Source: Winogradskyella wandonensis (GTDB taxonomy: Bacteria > Bacteroidota > Bacteroidia > Flavobacteriales > Flavobacteriaceae). Taken from it: a stretch of DNA of 64,000 nucleotides. The position numbers and the translations under genes were made by a program. Shown piece after piece: positions 36,126 to 45,502 of the stretch; positions within the stretch are counted from its first letter, which is position 1, and each line of letters starts with the position of its first letter. Where the stretch lies: the NCBI RefSeq assembly GCF_004346845.1, contig NZ_SMGI01000002.1, positions 496,001 through 560,000 of the forward strand. The letters run 5' to 3'. The notes beneath the pieces were generated by a model, which was not told the origin of the DNA, did not search any database, and was given only the letters and a program-made list of their open reading frames with translations.

Positions 36126-39100
36126 ATGATAAAAAATTACATTTATCTACCAAAGAGCCTTTTGTTTTTTTCATTTTCAAGAATTAATATTCAAAAGCGT
36201 AACTTAGTTACTATTACCCTTATTTTTTTTATTCTTAATTGTTTTGGTCAAGCCTCGGATTTGTTTATTTCCGAGTACATTGAAGGTTCAGGCAACAATA
36301 AATATCTAGAGATTTACAACGGTACTGGAGCTAGTGTAGACTTGTCGGATTATGAACTACGACTTTACAGCAATGGCTCGGGTACGCCAAGTGACACTAA
36401 CACATTAGCTGGTCTTTTACCTGATACTGGAGTTATAGTATACAGTAACTCAAGCGCGACTTTATATACTGGTACCACTTTAAACCTTTCGACAATTAAT
36501 TTTAATGGTGATGATGCTATCGCACTATATAAAATATCAACATCTAGTTTTGTGGATATTTTTGGTGTCATTGGTGACGACCCTGGAACTCAATGGGTAA
36601 GTGGAGGTAACGGCACAGCAAACCGAACTTGGGTTAGACAAAGCTCAATTTGTGGTGGTATTACAACAAACCCCAGTGGTACTGGCTCAGGCGCTTTTAT
36701 AACGCTAGGTACAGAGTGGACAGCATATGCTCAAGATACCGTTTCCAATTTAGGTAGCCATACTGCAAGTTGCGCAAGTTGCACTCCCACACATACAATT
36801 ACATCATTTTCCCCTACCGAAGGTCCTGTAAATACGCAAATTACCATATCTGGCAGTGGTTTTACAGGTTCTAGTACAGTAACCATAGGTGGCCAAAGTG
36901 CTACCATTGTGTCACAAACATCTACAGAGCTTAGTGTTATTTTACCAAGTGGTACAACATCAGGAGTTATTACAATCACTGAGGCTGGGTGCGATACTTC
37001 AACTGCTTCTGAGTTTACAATTCTGTCTTCAAACTTTACTAGTTGTGATGGGGTCGTATCACCTTCTGAATTATTTATTTCACAACTGACAGATGCTACT
37101 TCTGGTAGTTTATCTTATATAGAATTATACAATGGTACTGGTGCTACTGTAGACTTAAGTGACTATACCTTACAAGTACGTTATAATGCTGGTGCCACTG
37201 TTAGTACAATACCTCTAAGCGGATTGTTAGCTAATGACGATACTTTTGTAGCCTCAACAACCATTGACACACCGTGTTCTTCTGTTACTGGTGCAGATGG
37301 TAGTTTAAGTGAACAAACATCGGTCATTAGTGGTATTAATGCAGGTAATAATAACTCTGATTGTATATCACTTTACAGGAATTATGTGTCAAGTGCTTCG
37401 CCAGGGACTTTGGTAGATGTTTGGGGAGATTGTGGTGATAATAATTGGATGAGTTCTCTTGGAATAGGTAATGAAGGTTATAATTTTAGTCGATTGACAT
37501 CAGTAACAGCGCCAAGTACAACTTTTTCCGCTGGTGATTGGACTATTGTAGATTGGGAAGATGATGCTTGTACAGATGATGATTACAGTGATATTGATAA
37601 TTACACCACTGGATTACCTCCTTCAATTTCCTCAATTACACCTACTATTGATTCTTGTGGTGGTAGCGGAAGTATTACAGTTGTTGCTTCGGAAGGATTT
37701 GATGGCGTGGGAGACACCAAAGATTTGGTATATCTCTGGTATAGTTTAGTTCCTGGAGATGTAAGTTGGACTTTATTAACAGATACTGGAGTGTACTCTA
37801 ATACCAGTACAAATACTCTAAATATATCTTCTACTTTAGGTTTAGATGGTTATCAGTATTATTGCGAAGTTAGAGAAAACGATGCGAGTTGCTACATTGT
37901 TTCTGAGACAGTTTCGGTTTCTGTTCCAACAGCTTCATGGAATGGAACGACTTGGTTATGGAACGATGGTACTGCAAATGGTACTGCTCCAAATACTGGC
38001 ACAGTTGTATATATAAACGATGACTATGACACATCTGCTCAAGGCAGTTTTAGCGCTTGTAGTTTAGTCATAAATAATGCCAGTATTCTGAATGTTAATA
38101 ATGGTAATTATGTTGAAGTGATTAATGATGTTTTGGTTAATGATGGCCGAATTACAACGCAAACAAGAGGTAGTTTTGTACAACAAGGTGATAATACAGA
38201 TGCTGGTACCTTTACCTTAGGCGCTAGCGGCAACTCAGATGTGAATAAAACCACATCGCCGCTTACAAACTGGTACGACTATACCTATTGGAGTTCTCCT
38301 GTAGAGGATGCCACAACAGATGTGGCACTATTTGCCTCTGACCCTAATAGACGATTCTATTTTAATGCCGCCAACTATCTCGATGTTGTAATTAACAGCA
38401 CAGGAGCTAATGGAACAGATGGTGTTGACGATAATGGCGATGACTGGGCTTTAGCTTCTGGAAGCTTTTTAATGACACCTGGTCAAGGTTTTGCAGCAAC
38501 ACATAGTACAATTGGTTTTATCTCTGGTAACTCATATTCGTACAATTTTGATGGCGCTTATAATACCGGTGATATTAATTATCCGTTAGTCTATACATCT
38601 CCAAATGCCCTACATTGGAATTTAATTGGCAATCCATATCCTTCTGCTATAGATGCCGACGCTTTTTTTGCTGTTAATGGGGAAGATACCGCTTCTGGAG
38701 CAAGCGATATCCTTTACGATGTCTTATACATGTGGTCTCATGTAAGTCCTCCTGAAGGCACTAACCCAGGAAATGAGGTCTTAAACTTTAATCAAAACGA
38801 TTATATAACCATAAACGCCGTTGGCGAAGCTGGTAATGGCACAACTGCTCCTCCTTCTCGTAAAGTACCATCTGGTCAAGCATTCTTCGTTGCTTCAAAA
38901 GCATCAAACAATGTGCTTTTTACAAACAGTATGCGTGTTAGTGGCAATAATGCTAATGACGAATTTTATAGAACTAATACAACTGAAAATACAGTTAGCA
39001 ATACTGAACGATTATATCTTAACCTAAGCTCTACTGTGGGTATATATAGCCAAATTTGTGTGGCGTATGCAGATATAGCTACAGATGGTTATGACGGAAA

Positions 39101-39704
39101 ATCTATAGATACTGAAAGAAACTACGCTGGTAACGCAGGTGTTCTCTATTCTTTGGATAACACTGGAAACGGCTTTTATGTTATTCAAGGCAAGGCATTT
39201 TCTAGCCTTAATGAAGACGAAGTCATTAGAATAGGGTTTGGTACTTATATCTCAACTAATGAGACCTATACCATTGATGCTATTAAAACAGAAGGAACTT
39301 TTATGTCCTCTAATCCTATTTACTTAAAAGATAATCTTCTTAATACTGTTCACGATTTAACAGAATCTAGCTATACGTTTAACTCGGATGGCGGTACTTT
39401 CGAGGACAGGTTTGAAATCGTGTTTAAAAACCAGGCATTATCTGTTTCTGATAATGAATTTGATGGGAATGATTTAACCATCATAGAGCAAGAAGATGAC
39501 CTCGTGAAATTCCAATTAAACTCAAATTCAGTTTCTATTGAAACTATATCTATCTACGATTTACAAGGACGTTTAATTTACAATTTAGAAGGAAATTCTA
39601 ATATCGAAGTTTATAACTTATCTAATCTAAAATCTCAAGTTTATATTGCCAAAATAGAGTTATCTAATGGTAGTACTATTAGTAAAAAAGCGGTTAAAAA
39701 ATAA
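36126..39704 (+). CDS. Secreted lamin-tail / IPT domain protein with type IX sorting domain
   Basis: A 1192-residue exported protein. The ATG at 36126 is preferred to a TTG 30 bases earlier; the signal segment is the hydrophobic LVTITLIFFILNCFGQA. A lamin-tail domain follows (SDLFISEYIEGSGNNKYLEIYNGTG), then an IPT/TIG domain (ITSFSPTEGPVNTQITISGSGF), then a second lamin-tail domain (ELFISQLTDATSGSLSYIELYNGTG). A large Ser/Thr/Gly-rich region is next, and the last 80 residues form a type A T9SS sorting domain (ISIYDLQGRLIYNLEGN, YIAKIELSNGSTISKKAVKK). It should be exported through T9SS to the surface or medium. Adhesin or nuclease-scaffold roles are known for similar proteins, but no catalytic domain is seen. 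Confidence 0.9.
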   Translation: MIKNYIYLPKSLLFFSFSRINIQKRNLVTITLIFFILNCFGQASDLFISEYIEGSGNNKYLEIYNGTGASVDLSDYELRLYSNGSGTPSDTNTLAGLLPDTGVIVYSNSSATLYTGTTLNLSTINFNGDDAIALYKISTSSFVDIFGVIGDDPGTQWVSGGNGTANRTWVRQSSICGGITTNPSGTGSGAFITLGTEWTAYAQDTVSNLGSHTASCASCTPTHTITSFSPTEGPVNTQITISGSGFTGSSTVTIGGQSATIVSQTSTELSVILPSGTTSGVITITEAGCDTSTASEFTILSSNFTSCDGVVSPSELFISQLTDATSGSLSYIELYNGTGATVDLSDYTLQVRYNAGATVSTIPLSGLLANDDTFVASTTIDTPCSSVTGADGSLSEQTSVISGINAGNNNSDCISLYRNYVSSASPGTLVDVWGDCGDNNWMSSLGIGNEGYNFSRLTSVTAPSTTFSAGDWTIVDWEDDACTDDDYSDIDNYTTGLPPSISSITPTIDSCGGSGSITVVASEGFDGVGDTKDLVYLWYSLVPGDVSWTLLTDTGVYSNTSTNTLNISSTLGLDGYQYYCEVRENDASCYIVSETVSVSVPTASWNGTTWLWNDGTANGTAPNTGTVVYINDDYDTSAQGSFSACSLVINNASILNVNNGNYVEVINDVLVNDGRITTQTRGSFVQQGDNTDAGTFTLGASGNSDVNKTTSPLTNWYDYTYWSSPVEDATTDVALFASDPNRRFYFNAANYLDVVINSTGANGTDGVDDNGDDWALASGSFLMTPGQGFAATHSTIGFISGNSYSYNFDGAYNTGDINYPLVYTSPNALHWNLIGNPYPSAIDADAFFAVNGEDTASGASDILYDVLYMWSHVSPPEGTNPGNEVLNFNQNDYITINAVGEAGNGTTAPPSRKVPSGQAFFVASKASNNVLFTNSMRVSGNNANDEFYRTNTTENTVSNTERLYLNLSSTVGIYSQICVAYADIATDGYDGKSIDTERNYAGNAGVLYSLDNTGNGFYVIQGKAFSSLNEDEVIRIGFGTYISTNETYTIDAIKTEGTFMSSNPIYLKDNLLNTVHDLTESSYTFNSDGGTFEDRFEIVFKNQALSVSDNEFDGNDLTIIEQEDDLVKFQLNSNSVSIETISIYDLQGRLIYNLEGNSNIEVYNLSNLKSQVYIAKIELSNGSTISKKAVKK

Positions 39705-39727
39705 ACATAGACATATAATGCACTAAG

Positions 39728-39828
39728 AAAACGGGCTGTCTGAAGAGTTAGTGTTTTGTCAATCTGAACTTGTTTCAGATTCTGAAATTCAGAATGACAG
39801 ATTTTCATAATTTTCGAACAGGCCTTTT
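39728..39828. repeat. Nested inverted-repeat element between convergent genes
   Basis: Inner arms TGTCAATCTGAA (39757-39768) and TTCAGAATGACA (39788-39799) match except for one pair. Outer, imperfect arms are AAAACGGGCTGT (from 39728) and ACAGGCCTTTT (to about 39828). The element fills the whole space between two convergent genes and may act as a terminator for both. It resembles dispersed flavobacterial intergenic palindromes. Confidence 0.6.
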
Positions 39829-42251
39829 CACATACTATATTTTACAGAAATGATTAAATTTCTTCCTGCGCCTGATATACCGGAAGAATATGGTCTATAA
39901 CGTTGGTCTGTTATATTTTCTATACTTGTATTAATTTCGAAACTAGAATTTAGACTATATCGTACTCTAAAGTTAAGCGTGTACCACGATGGCGAATAAG
40001 GATTTCCGTTACGGTCTATAGCATATAAATAGTCTTTACTAATTTCTGAAGGTGCTAAGTCTTCAAATGCTAATTCATTGTTATATACAGCAAAAGCATC
40101 GAAATTAAATTTTTTGTGATTATAAATTAGATGAGTTCTACCAAAACTTGGGGCAATATGCCTAACAGGGGCTTCGATACCATTAGCTTCTTCTACGCCT
40201 CCTAGTATATTATACTGCGACCGCAATTTTAGGTCTTCGGAAAAGTTAATTTCTGCTCCAACCTCGAAACCGTAGATATATTCTTCAGATGCGTTCTGTA
40301 TAGATTGTACTGTACTTAACTCACCATCGTATAGTATTTCACTATTCCCATTTAAGGTAGAATTTCTTCGAATTAAGGCATCATTCAGGTATGTATAATA
40401 GGTTGCTAGGTCCAGACGCAATTTATTGTTAAAGTTTAGTTTTAATCCAAGCTCTGCGCCATAGGCATATTCAGCATCTAGTTTATTATTAGGTATAACC
40501 ACAGCGCCTGGCTCAGAGTCAAACACTTTACCAATATCATCGATATTTGGAGCTCTAAAGGCTGTTGACGCATTAAAATTCCACTCTATAATATCGTTTG
40601 GTATCCATCTGATTCCGGCTGTGCCTGTAAACGCGCCTGTATTAATTTCTGAAGTATTGAAAGGTAAATTTAAAAATGCATTATTCGCGGTAAAATCTGC
40701 ACTGGCAATAACATGGTTATACCTAATCCCAGACTGAAATACAAATTTATCGTTTGGCTTATATTTATAACTTGTATACGCCGCCATAGATTGCCAAGTT
40801 GAGCCATCTGGATATCGAGAAAGAGCATCACTATTTTGGTTTGTAGTAATATCTGTTTCTACACCAGATGAGCCCACGTAATTAAATAAATATTCTATAC
40901 CATAGAACAAGCTAGACTTAGGATTAAGCGTTTTTTCCAAGTCTAAATTAAAAGAAAAAGCATCTACAGTTTCTGAACGTGTCCTTCTAACATCTGACTG
41001 AAAATTTCTATCTATTCTACTTTCCTGAAAATTCTGATATGCCAATGTACCTTGAATTTTGTCATAGAACGACGAATTACTACTAGTTTTAGTCACCGTT
41101 AAATTACTCATAAACCATTTTTGCGGGCCATAATTCCACTCCGCAGAACGCAATCCGTCGCTACTTGGTCTAATTAGGCGGTCGTACCTGCCATATTCTG
41201 AGGTTGTAGAATAGTGCAATCCTAAATCGAACTTAAGGTTATCTGCAGGCTCATAATGTACTTTTTGCATTAGGTTTAGTTGGTTGTAGCCTGTAGGTTT
41301 CTGAATTAAAGGGTCGGGATTATCTACTAACACATCTACTCCATTTTCAGTTTGGACAAACTGATTTCTTAAATAATCTTCTGGACCATGCCTTCCCATT
41401 CTCAAATCATCAAAATCCGTATAACTAATACTGGTTAAGAAACCCCATTTTTTATATCCTAAATTAACGTCTGCATGAGCCGTATTTTCGTTATTAGCCG
41501 AAGCATATCTTAGAACAGCGTTGGTTTTTAGAAATAATTCGTCCTTGTAGGATAATTGCGGCTTTTTTGTATAAAAACTCATCACACCACCAATAGCATC
41601 ACTTCCGTAAACCACGGACCCTGAACCTAAGGTAACTTCTGCTTTCTGAATGGAAAAAGGGTCAATAGATATTACATTTTGAAGATTTCCGCCTCTAAAT
41701 ATGGCGTTGTTCATACGAACGCCATCTACAGCTATTAGCAATCGATTGGTAGAAAAACCTCTTATCATTGGGCTACCGCCACCTAACTGACTTTTTTGTA
41801 CAAATATATTTCCTGTAGCGGCTAGCGCATCAGCACTTGTTTGTGGATTTACCGAAGCTATATCACGTGCCGTAACACTAACTATTCGTTGAGGTATATC
41901 TTTTTTGTCTTGCTCGAATTTTGAAGCTGAAACAACGACCTCGTTTAAGCCTTCAATATTAAAAAATAAATATACCACGTTACCGCGATTAATAATTTCG
42001 GACTTTTTTAGTGCTAATTTATTGTATAAGAAATTCTGAAAGTATATTGTTTCGTTAGCACTAAAAATATCAATAGACACTTTACCATTAATATCTGTAA
42101 TAACAGATTTATCTTTTTTTAAGTTATACAAAACAACACCTGGTATAGGTTCTTCGGTAGATGCTTCAAAAACAGAAATTACTTGTGTATGCGCTACTAA
42201 AGTGAGCAGCATAATTAAAGAAGATATAATCTTTGTCTTAGAAAATTTCAA
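39828..42251 (-). CDS. TonB-dependent receptor, haemoglobin/haem-type
   Basis: An 807-residue outer-membrane receptor with signal peptide (MKFSKTKIISSLIMLLTLVAHTQ), an N-terminal CarboxypepD_reg-like domain (EEPIPGVVLYNLKKDKSVITDING), plug (LNEVVVSASKFEQ, GGGSPMIRGFSTNRLLIAVDGVRMNN in pieces) and barrel. The plug end SGSVVYGSDAIGGVMSFYTKKP is the signature of the haemoglobin/transferrin/lactoferrin receptor class, so haem or protein-bound iron is the likely ligand, though no haem-binding His can be assigned. It follows recO by 20 bases and ends the porZ-recO-receptor operon. Confidence 0.92.
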   Translation of the reverse strand: MKFSKTKIISSLIMLLTLVAHTQVISVFEASTEEPIPGVVLYNLKKDKSVITDINGKVSIDIFSANETIYFQNFLYNKLALKKSEIINRGNVVYLFFNIEGLNEVVVSASKFEQDKKDIPQRIVSVTARDIASVNPQTSADALAATGNIFVQKSQLGGGSPMIRGFSTNRLLIAVDGVRMNNAIFRGGNLQNVISIDPFSIQKAEVTLGSGSVVYGSDAIGGVMSFYTKKPQLSYKDELFLKTNAVLRYASANNENTAHADVNLGYKKWGFLTSISYTDFDDLRMGRHGPEDYLRNQFVQTENGVDVLVDNPDPLIQKPTGYNQLNLMQKVHYEPADNLKFDLGLHYSTTSEYGRYDRLIRPSSDGLRSAEWNYGPQKWFMSNLTVTKTSSNSSFYDKIQGTLAYQNFQESRIDRNFQSDVRRTRSETVDAFSFNLDLEKTLNPKSSLFYGIEYLFNYVGSSGVETDITTNQNSDALSRYPDGSTWQSMAAYTSYKYKPNDKFVFQSGIRYNHVIASADFTANNAFLNLPFNTSEINTGAFTGTAGIRWIPNDIIEWNFNASTAFRAPNIDDIGKVFDSEPGAVVIPNNKLDAEYAYGAELGLKLNFNNKLRLDLATYYTYLNDALIRRNSTLNGNSEILYDGELSTVQSIQNASEEYIYGFEVGAEINFSEDLKLRSQYNILGGVEEANGIEAPVRHIAPSFGRTHLIYNHKKFNFDAFAVYNNELAFEDLAPSEISKDYLYAIDRNGNPYSPSWYTLNFRVRYSLNSSFEINTSIENITDQRYRPYSSGISGAGRNLIISVKYSM

Positions 42252-42271
42252 GGTGAAAACTGTATAAATGT

Positions 42272-42994
42272 CTAGCGAAAAACATCGCTTAAAACAGTTA
42301 ATGATTTTGGTTTTTTAAAGCCTTCCAAATGTAATTCAAAATATAATAATAGCATACTTAAAAAGTCATGACGCTCTTTTGAATTCATTTTTACTGATGA
42401 TAAGGCATCAAAATTTATGCCCTGTAGCTCTTTTAACAGTGTTAAATTTTTACCTGAAATGGAATAATGACCTTTGGACACATCTTCGAAATAACCAGTA
42501 ACAAGATTAAAATATGCCGAATCGGTCTTTGCCTTATCTGGTTGAAATCCCAAATACCTAGATAATTTTAAAAGAAATAACAAATGAAAATTAGCAAAAC
42601 TATCCTCACTATCTAGATATTGAAAGGCTGTTTCTATAAACTCATATAAGTTTTCGTTTTTCTCTTCTTCTTTTAACACATTAGACATTAATTCCGAAAG
42701 AAATAACACAATAGCACTTTTGTAGACATTTGTATGTAGCGTACTATAAATGTAGCTGGGTTTTATATCCTTGAGAAAGTGCAGCGTTTGATTGGGTTTG
42801 TAGTTTTCCTCTACAGCTAATTGCATTAATGGTTGAAAATAAACGGACTTTGCTCTACTAGACTTAGTGTTTTTTAAACCACCTTTAATTAGGTAACTTA
42901 CTGTACCTCTGTGCTTTGTATAAGCTTTTACAATGAGGTCGTAATCCTTATACTTTAATTTACTTAGAACAATAATATTAGATTTGGTAAGCAT
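42272..42994 (-). CDS. recO: DNA repair protein RecO
   Basis: A 240-residue protein with an N-terminal OB fold (KSNIIVLSKLKYKDYDLIVKAYTKHRGTVSYLIKG in pieces) and a helical C-terminal domain. RecO loads RecA onto SSB-covered DNA with RecR. The zinc-binding Cys of some RecO proteins are absent, which is common in this phylum. It lies between porZ (11-base gap) and a TonB receptor gene. Confidence 0.95.
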   Translation of the reverse strand: MLTKSNIIVLSKLKYKDYDLIVKAYTKHRGTVSYLIKGGLKNTKSSRAKSVYFQPLMQLAVEENYKPNQTLHFLKDIKPSYIYSTLHTNVYKSAIVLFLSELMSNVLKEEEKNENLYEFIETAFQYLDSEDSFANFHLLFLLKLSRYLGFQPDKAKTDSAYFNLVTGYFEDVSKGHYSISGKNLTLLKELQGINFDALSSVKMNSKERHDFLSMLLLYFELHLEGFKKPKSLTVLSDVFR

Positions 42995-43005
42995 ATATGG
43001 TACTG

Positions 43006-45384
43006 CTATCGGATAATTAGCAGCTTTATTATTTTACTCTCGAAAGTATCTAGGTCATTAATTATAATTAGATAGACACCAGAGGCTACAATATTATTAG
43101 CTAGATTTTTACCATTCCATATAGCTGTACCGCCATCAATAGCAAAATTGTTACTTAAGTTACTATTTCTACGGTTAACTCTAGACTGTGCTTCTGCAAC
43201 GAGATTGCCTGTTACATCTGTAATCTTTATATTAACATTTTCGGTGAGACCAACAATTTTCACACCTTTATTAATATCGTTTAAGTCGTTCGACCCTAAA
43301 ATGTTATATTCTGGCCGTACTGGGTTTGGATAGGCATAAGCTTCACTTAATTCTTCTACAGGAGAAGAACCGCCTGCTCTAAAAGACAACAACCCATTTG
43401 GGGTTGAAAAATAAACCGTACCGTTACTTTCGTCTATAGAAATATCATTTATGGCATTTACTGGTAATGGCGAATTATCTTTCGTAAAATGATAAATGGT
43501 GGTCTGCCCATTTGGTGTAAAATAAAAAACACCTGAATCTTGAGTTCCAATCCATTTGTTATTAGAACCATCTACTTCTATATCTGTAATCGCCTGATTC
43601 TCTAAAAGCTCTCGTGCCAAACCATCTTCTAAAAAAATAATTGGCTCTACTTGAGGGTTCTCATCTCCGAAAAATCCAGATGTATTAAATAAAACTCTTA
43701 ACCCAAAAGCTGTTCCTATCCATAACTGACCAGAGTTATCAACGGCAAGTGATCTAATCCAAGTTGTCGGAAAACCTTGGGTTTCGTCTTTAATTTGTTT
43801 AATCCTTGGACTTTCATTTTCATTAAAGGCAATTAGTCCATTAAAGAAAGTCGCTATCCATTTTGTACCTGTATTATTATCTATGGCTATATCGTAAAAA
43901 CCAATCTCATCGTCTACAGGATCCTGAATAAAATCTGCAAAACTAAATGTACGCCATTGGTTGCTAGAAGGATTGTACGATTTTAAAGCCAAATCGACCT
44001 TACTGGTAAGATTCCATAAATTACCCTCATTGTCAAATTCTGAAACTCCAGTTCTTATATCTACAAATCCAGAAGTATTTTGTAAGGATTGAAGCGGACT
44101 ATTAGTTTCGTCAAAAACATTGGTTGGTTCAAAATTATTGAATTCTAAAATTCCGTCTATAAACGAGCTAACAAATACTTGACTAGGATTGTCCGGATTA
44201 ATGGTAATTTTATTAAGCTCTCGCATACCCAAAAGACTATCAAACGGAATATTTTGCCAATCTTCATCTCTTAATATGCTAACACCTCTACTGTTTAGAG
44301 GAAAAGGATTTAAAAACTGGTCGTGCTCTCCAAAAGTAACCCAAATACCATTATTAAAAGCTTGGATTCTAAATCCGTTATTTCGTAGTGGTCCATCGGG
44401 TCTTATTTCTAAAAAAGTAGTTAAGTCGCTAATACTAGTTCTCAAAAGCCCTTTAGACGTAGTTCCTAAATAAAAATCTGTGCCAAAACTAGTCGCTGAA
44501 GTAAATGTAGTATCAAAATCTTGTGGCTGATTTATTTGGGCTATTAAACTAGCCTGAGAATTAAATACAAATACATTTTGCTGAGTTGTATATAGTAATT
44601 GTCCTTCTGTTGCTTCTGAATCTAATGGTAAGATATTAAAGGTAAAAACAGTATTTGGTATATCATTTACAAACTCAACCAAATTACGATCTGTCCTTAG
44701 GCCATACAAACGACCTTCAACAGTCTCTATAGATACGTAACTTCCTGTAGTTATTGTTTGCCACTGACTAGCATCTATTAAATTTGGATTGGTTAATAAT
44801 CCTTTTCTAACACCGTTTCCGACATTACAAGCTGCGTATATAAAGTTATTATTAACCGTGGTTTTCTCCACAGGTATTTGTGCGTTATTATTGCCTATAA
44901 AATAGGTGTCGCCAAACTCTAACCGCTGTAAATCGAAAACAGAAATACCAAAATCGGTGGATATATAAGCAAATCCTTCGTGCTCATTAAAATCATTAAT
45001 GGTTTTAATACTTGGGTCTATACTTTCCTTTTCTAGAATATCTACAACGGTTAGTACGCTTTGGTCCGACTCGAAATAAATTTCTATAAGCCCTGTCTTA
45101 TACCCAATAAGAAGTAAATCGTTGGTTGTACTATATTCTATAGTAGAAATAAGCTCACCTGATAATCCTTGAATTGTAGTGATTTTTTCAACTTCGTTAG
45201 TATTTACATCATAGCTAAAAACTACATTTTCTGATGCTGCGTAAATTTTGGTTTGACTTTTGGTAACATCAATAATTTCAAAAAACGAAAAGTAATCTTG
45301 CCATAAAGCAGAAAAATCTTGGGATATAGCCTCTTGCACGCAAAATAAGGTCAGAAAAAATACTAACAGGTATCGCTTAAGCAT
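43006..45384 (-). CDS. porZ: Type IX secretion protein PorZ
   Basis: A 792-residue secreted protein. Signal peptide (MLKRYLLVFFLTLFCVQEAISQ), then two beta-propellers built of regulator-propeller repeats (AASENVVFSYDVNTNEVEKI, GLSGELISTIEY, LWIGTAFGLRVLF, NNKWIGTQDSGVFYF), and a C-terminal sorting domain (YPNPVRPEYN, VKITDVTGNLVAEA-like, GVYLIIINDLDTFESKIIKLLIIR). This is the architecture of PorZ, a surface component of the T9SS attachment complex that delivers anionic LPS to cargo. It heads an operon with recO; a minus-strand -7 box TATATTTG lies at 45411-45404. Confidence 0.88.
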   Translation of the reverse strand: MLKRYLLVFFLTLFCVQEAISQDFSALWQDYFSFFEIIDVTKSQTKIYAASENVVFSYDVNTNEVEKITTIQGLSGELISTIEYSTTNDLLLIGYKTGLIEIYFESDQSVLTVVDILEKESIDPSIKTINDFNEHEGFAYISTDFGISVFDLQRLEFGDTYFIGNNNAQIPVEKTTVNNNFIYAACNVGNGVRKGLLTNPNLIDASQWQTITTGSYVSIETVEGRLYGLRTDRNLVEFVNDIPNTVFTFNILPLDSEATEGQLLYTTQQNVFVFNSQASLIAQINQPQDFDTTFTSATSFGTDFYLGTTSKGLLRTSISDLTTFLEIRPDGPLRNNGFRIQAFNNGIWVTFGEHDQFLNPFPLNSRGVSILRDEDWQNIPFDSLLGMRELNKITINPDNPSQVFVSSFIDGILEFNNFEPTNVFDETNSPLQSLQNTSGFVDIRTGVSEFDNEGNLWNLTSKVDLALKSYNPSSNQWRTFSFADFIQDPVDDEIGFYDIAIDNNTGTKWIATFFNGLIAFNENESPRIKQIKDETQGFPTTWIRSLAVDNSGQLWIGTAFGLRVLFNTSGFFGDENPQVEPIIFLEDGLARELLENQAITDIEVDGSNNKWIGTQDSGVFYFTPNGQTTIYHFTKDNSPLPVNAINDISIDESNGTVYFSTPNGLLSFRAGGSSPVEELSEAYAYPNPVRPEYNILGSNDLNDINKGVKIVGLTENVNIKITDVTGNLVAEAQSRVNRRNSNLSNNFAIDGGTAIWNGKNLANNIVASGVYLIIINDLDTFESKIIKLLIIR

Positions 45385-45403
45385 TGTTGTTTTTAAGTTT
45401 GTT

Positions 45404-45411
45404 CAAATATA
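45404..45411 (-). promoter_or_regulatory. -7 box of the porZ-recO operon
   Basis: Reads TATATTTG on the minus strand, 19 bases before the porZ ATG. No -33 TTTG was found. Confidence 0.5.
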
Positions 45412-45450
45412 TTTATTAGTAACGTTATAATTAATGATATCATATACAAA

Positions 45451-45482
45451 AAAAGCTTCTGCTTATATACGCAGAAGCTTTT
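45451..45482 (-). terminator. Rho-independent terminator after gdhA
   Basis: Perfect 12-bp stem AAAAGCTTCTGC (45451-45462) with GCAGAAGCTTTT (45471-45482) and an 8-base loop. On the minus strand it continues into a T run, the right orientation for gdhA, whose stop is 21 bases away. Confidence 0.85.
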
Positions 45483-45502
45483 TATACCATTTTAGAATTC
45501 AA

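Noticed and set aside
36126-39704. Extracellular nuclease call suggested by lamin-tail domains
   Set aside because: No endonuclease domain or catalytic motif is visible; only lamin-tail, IPT and sorting domains are supported.
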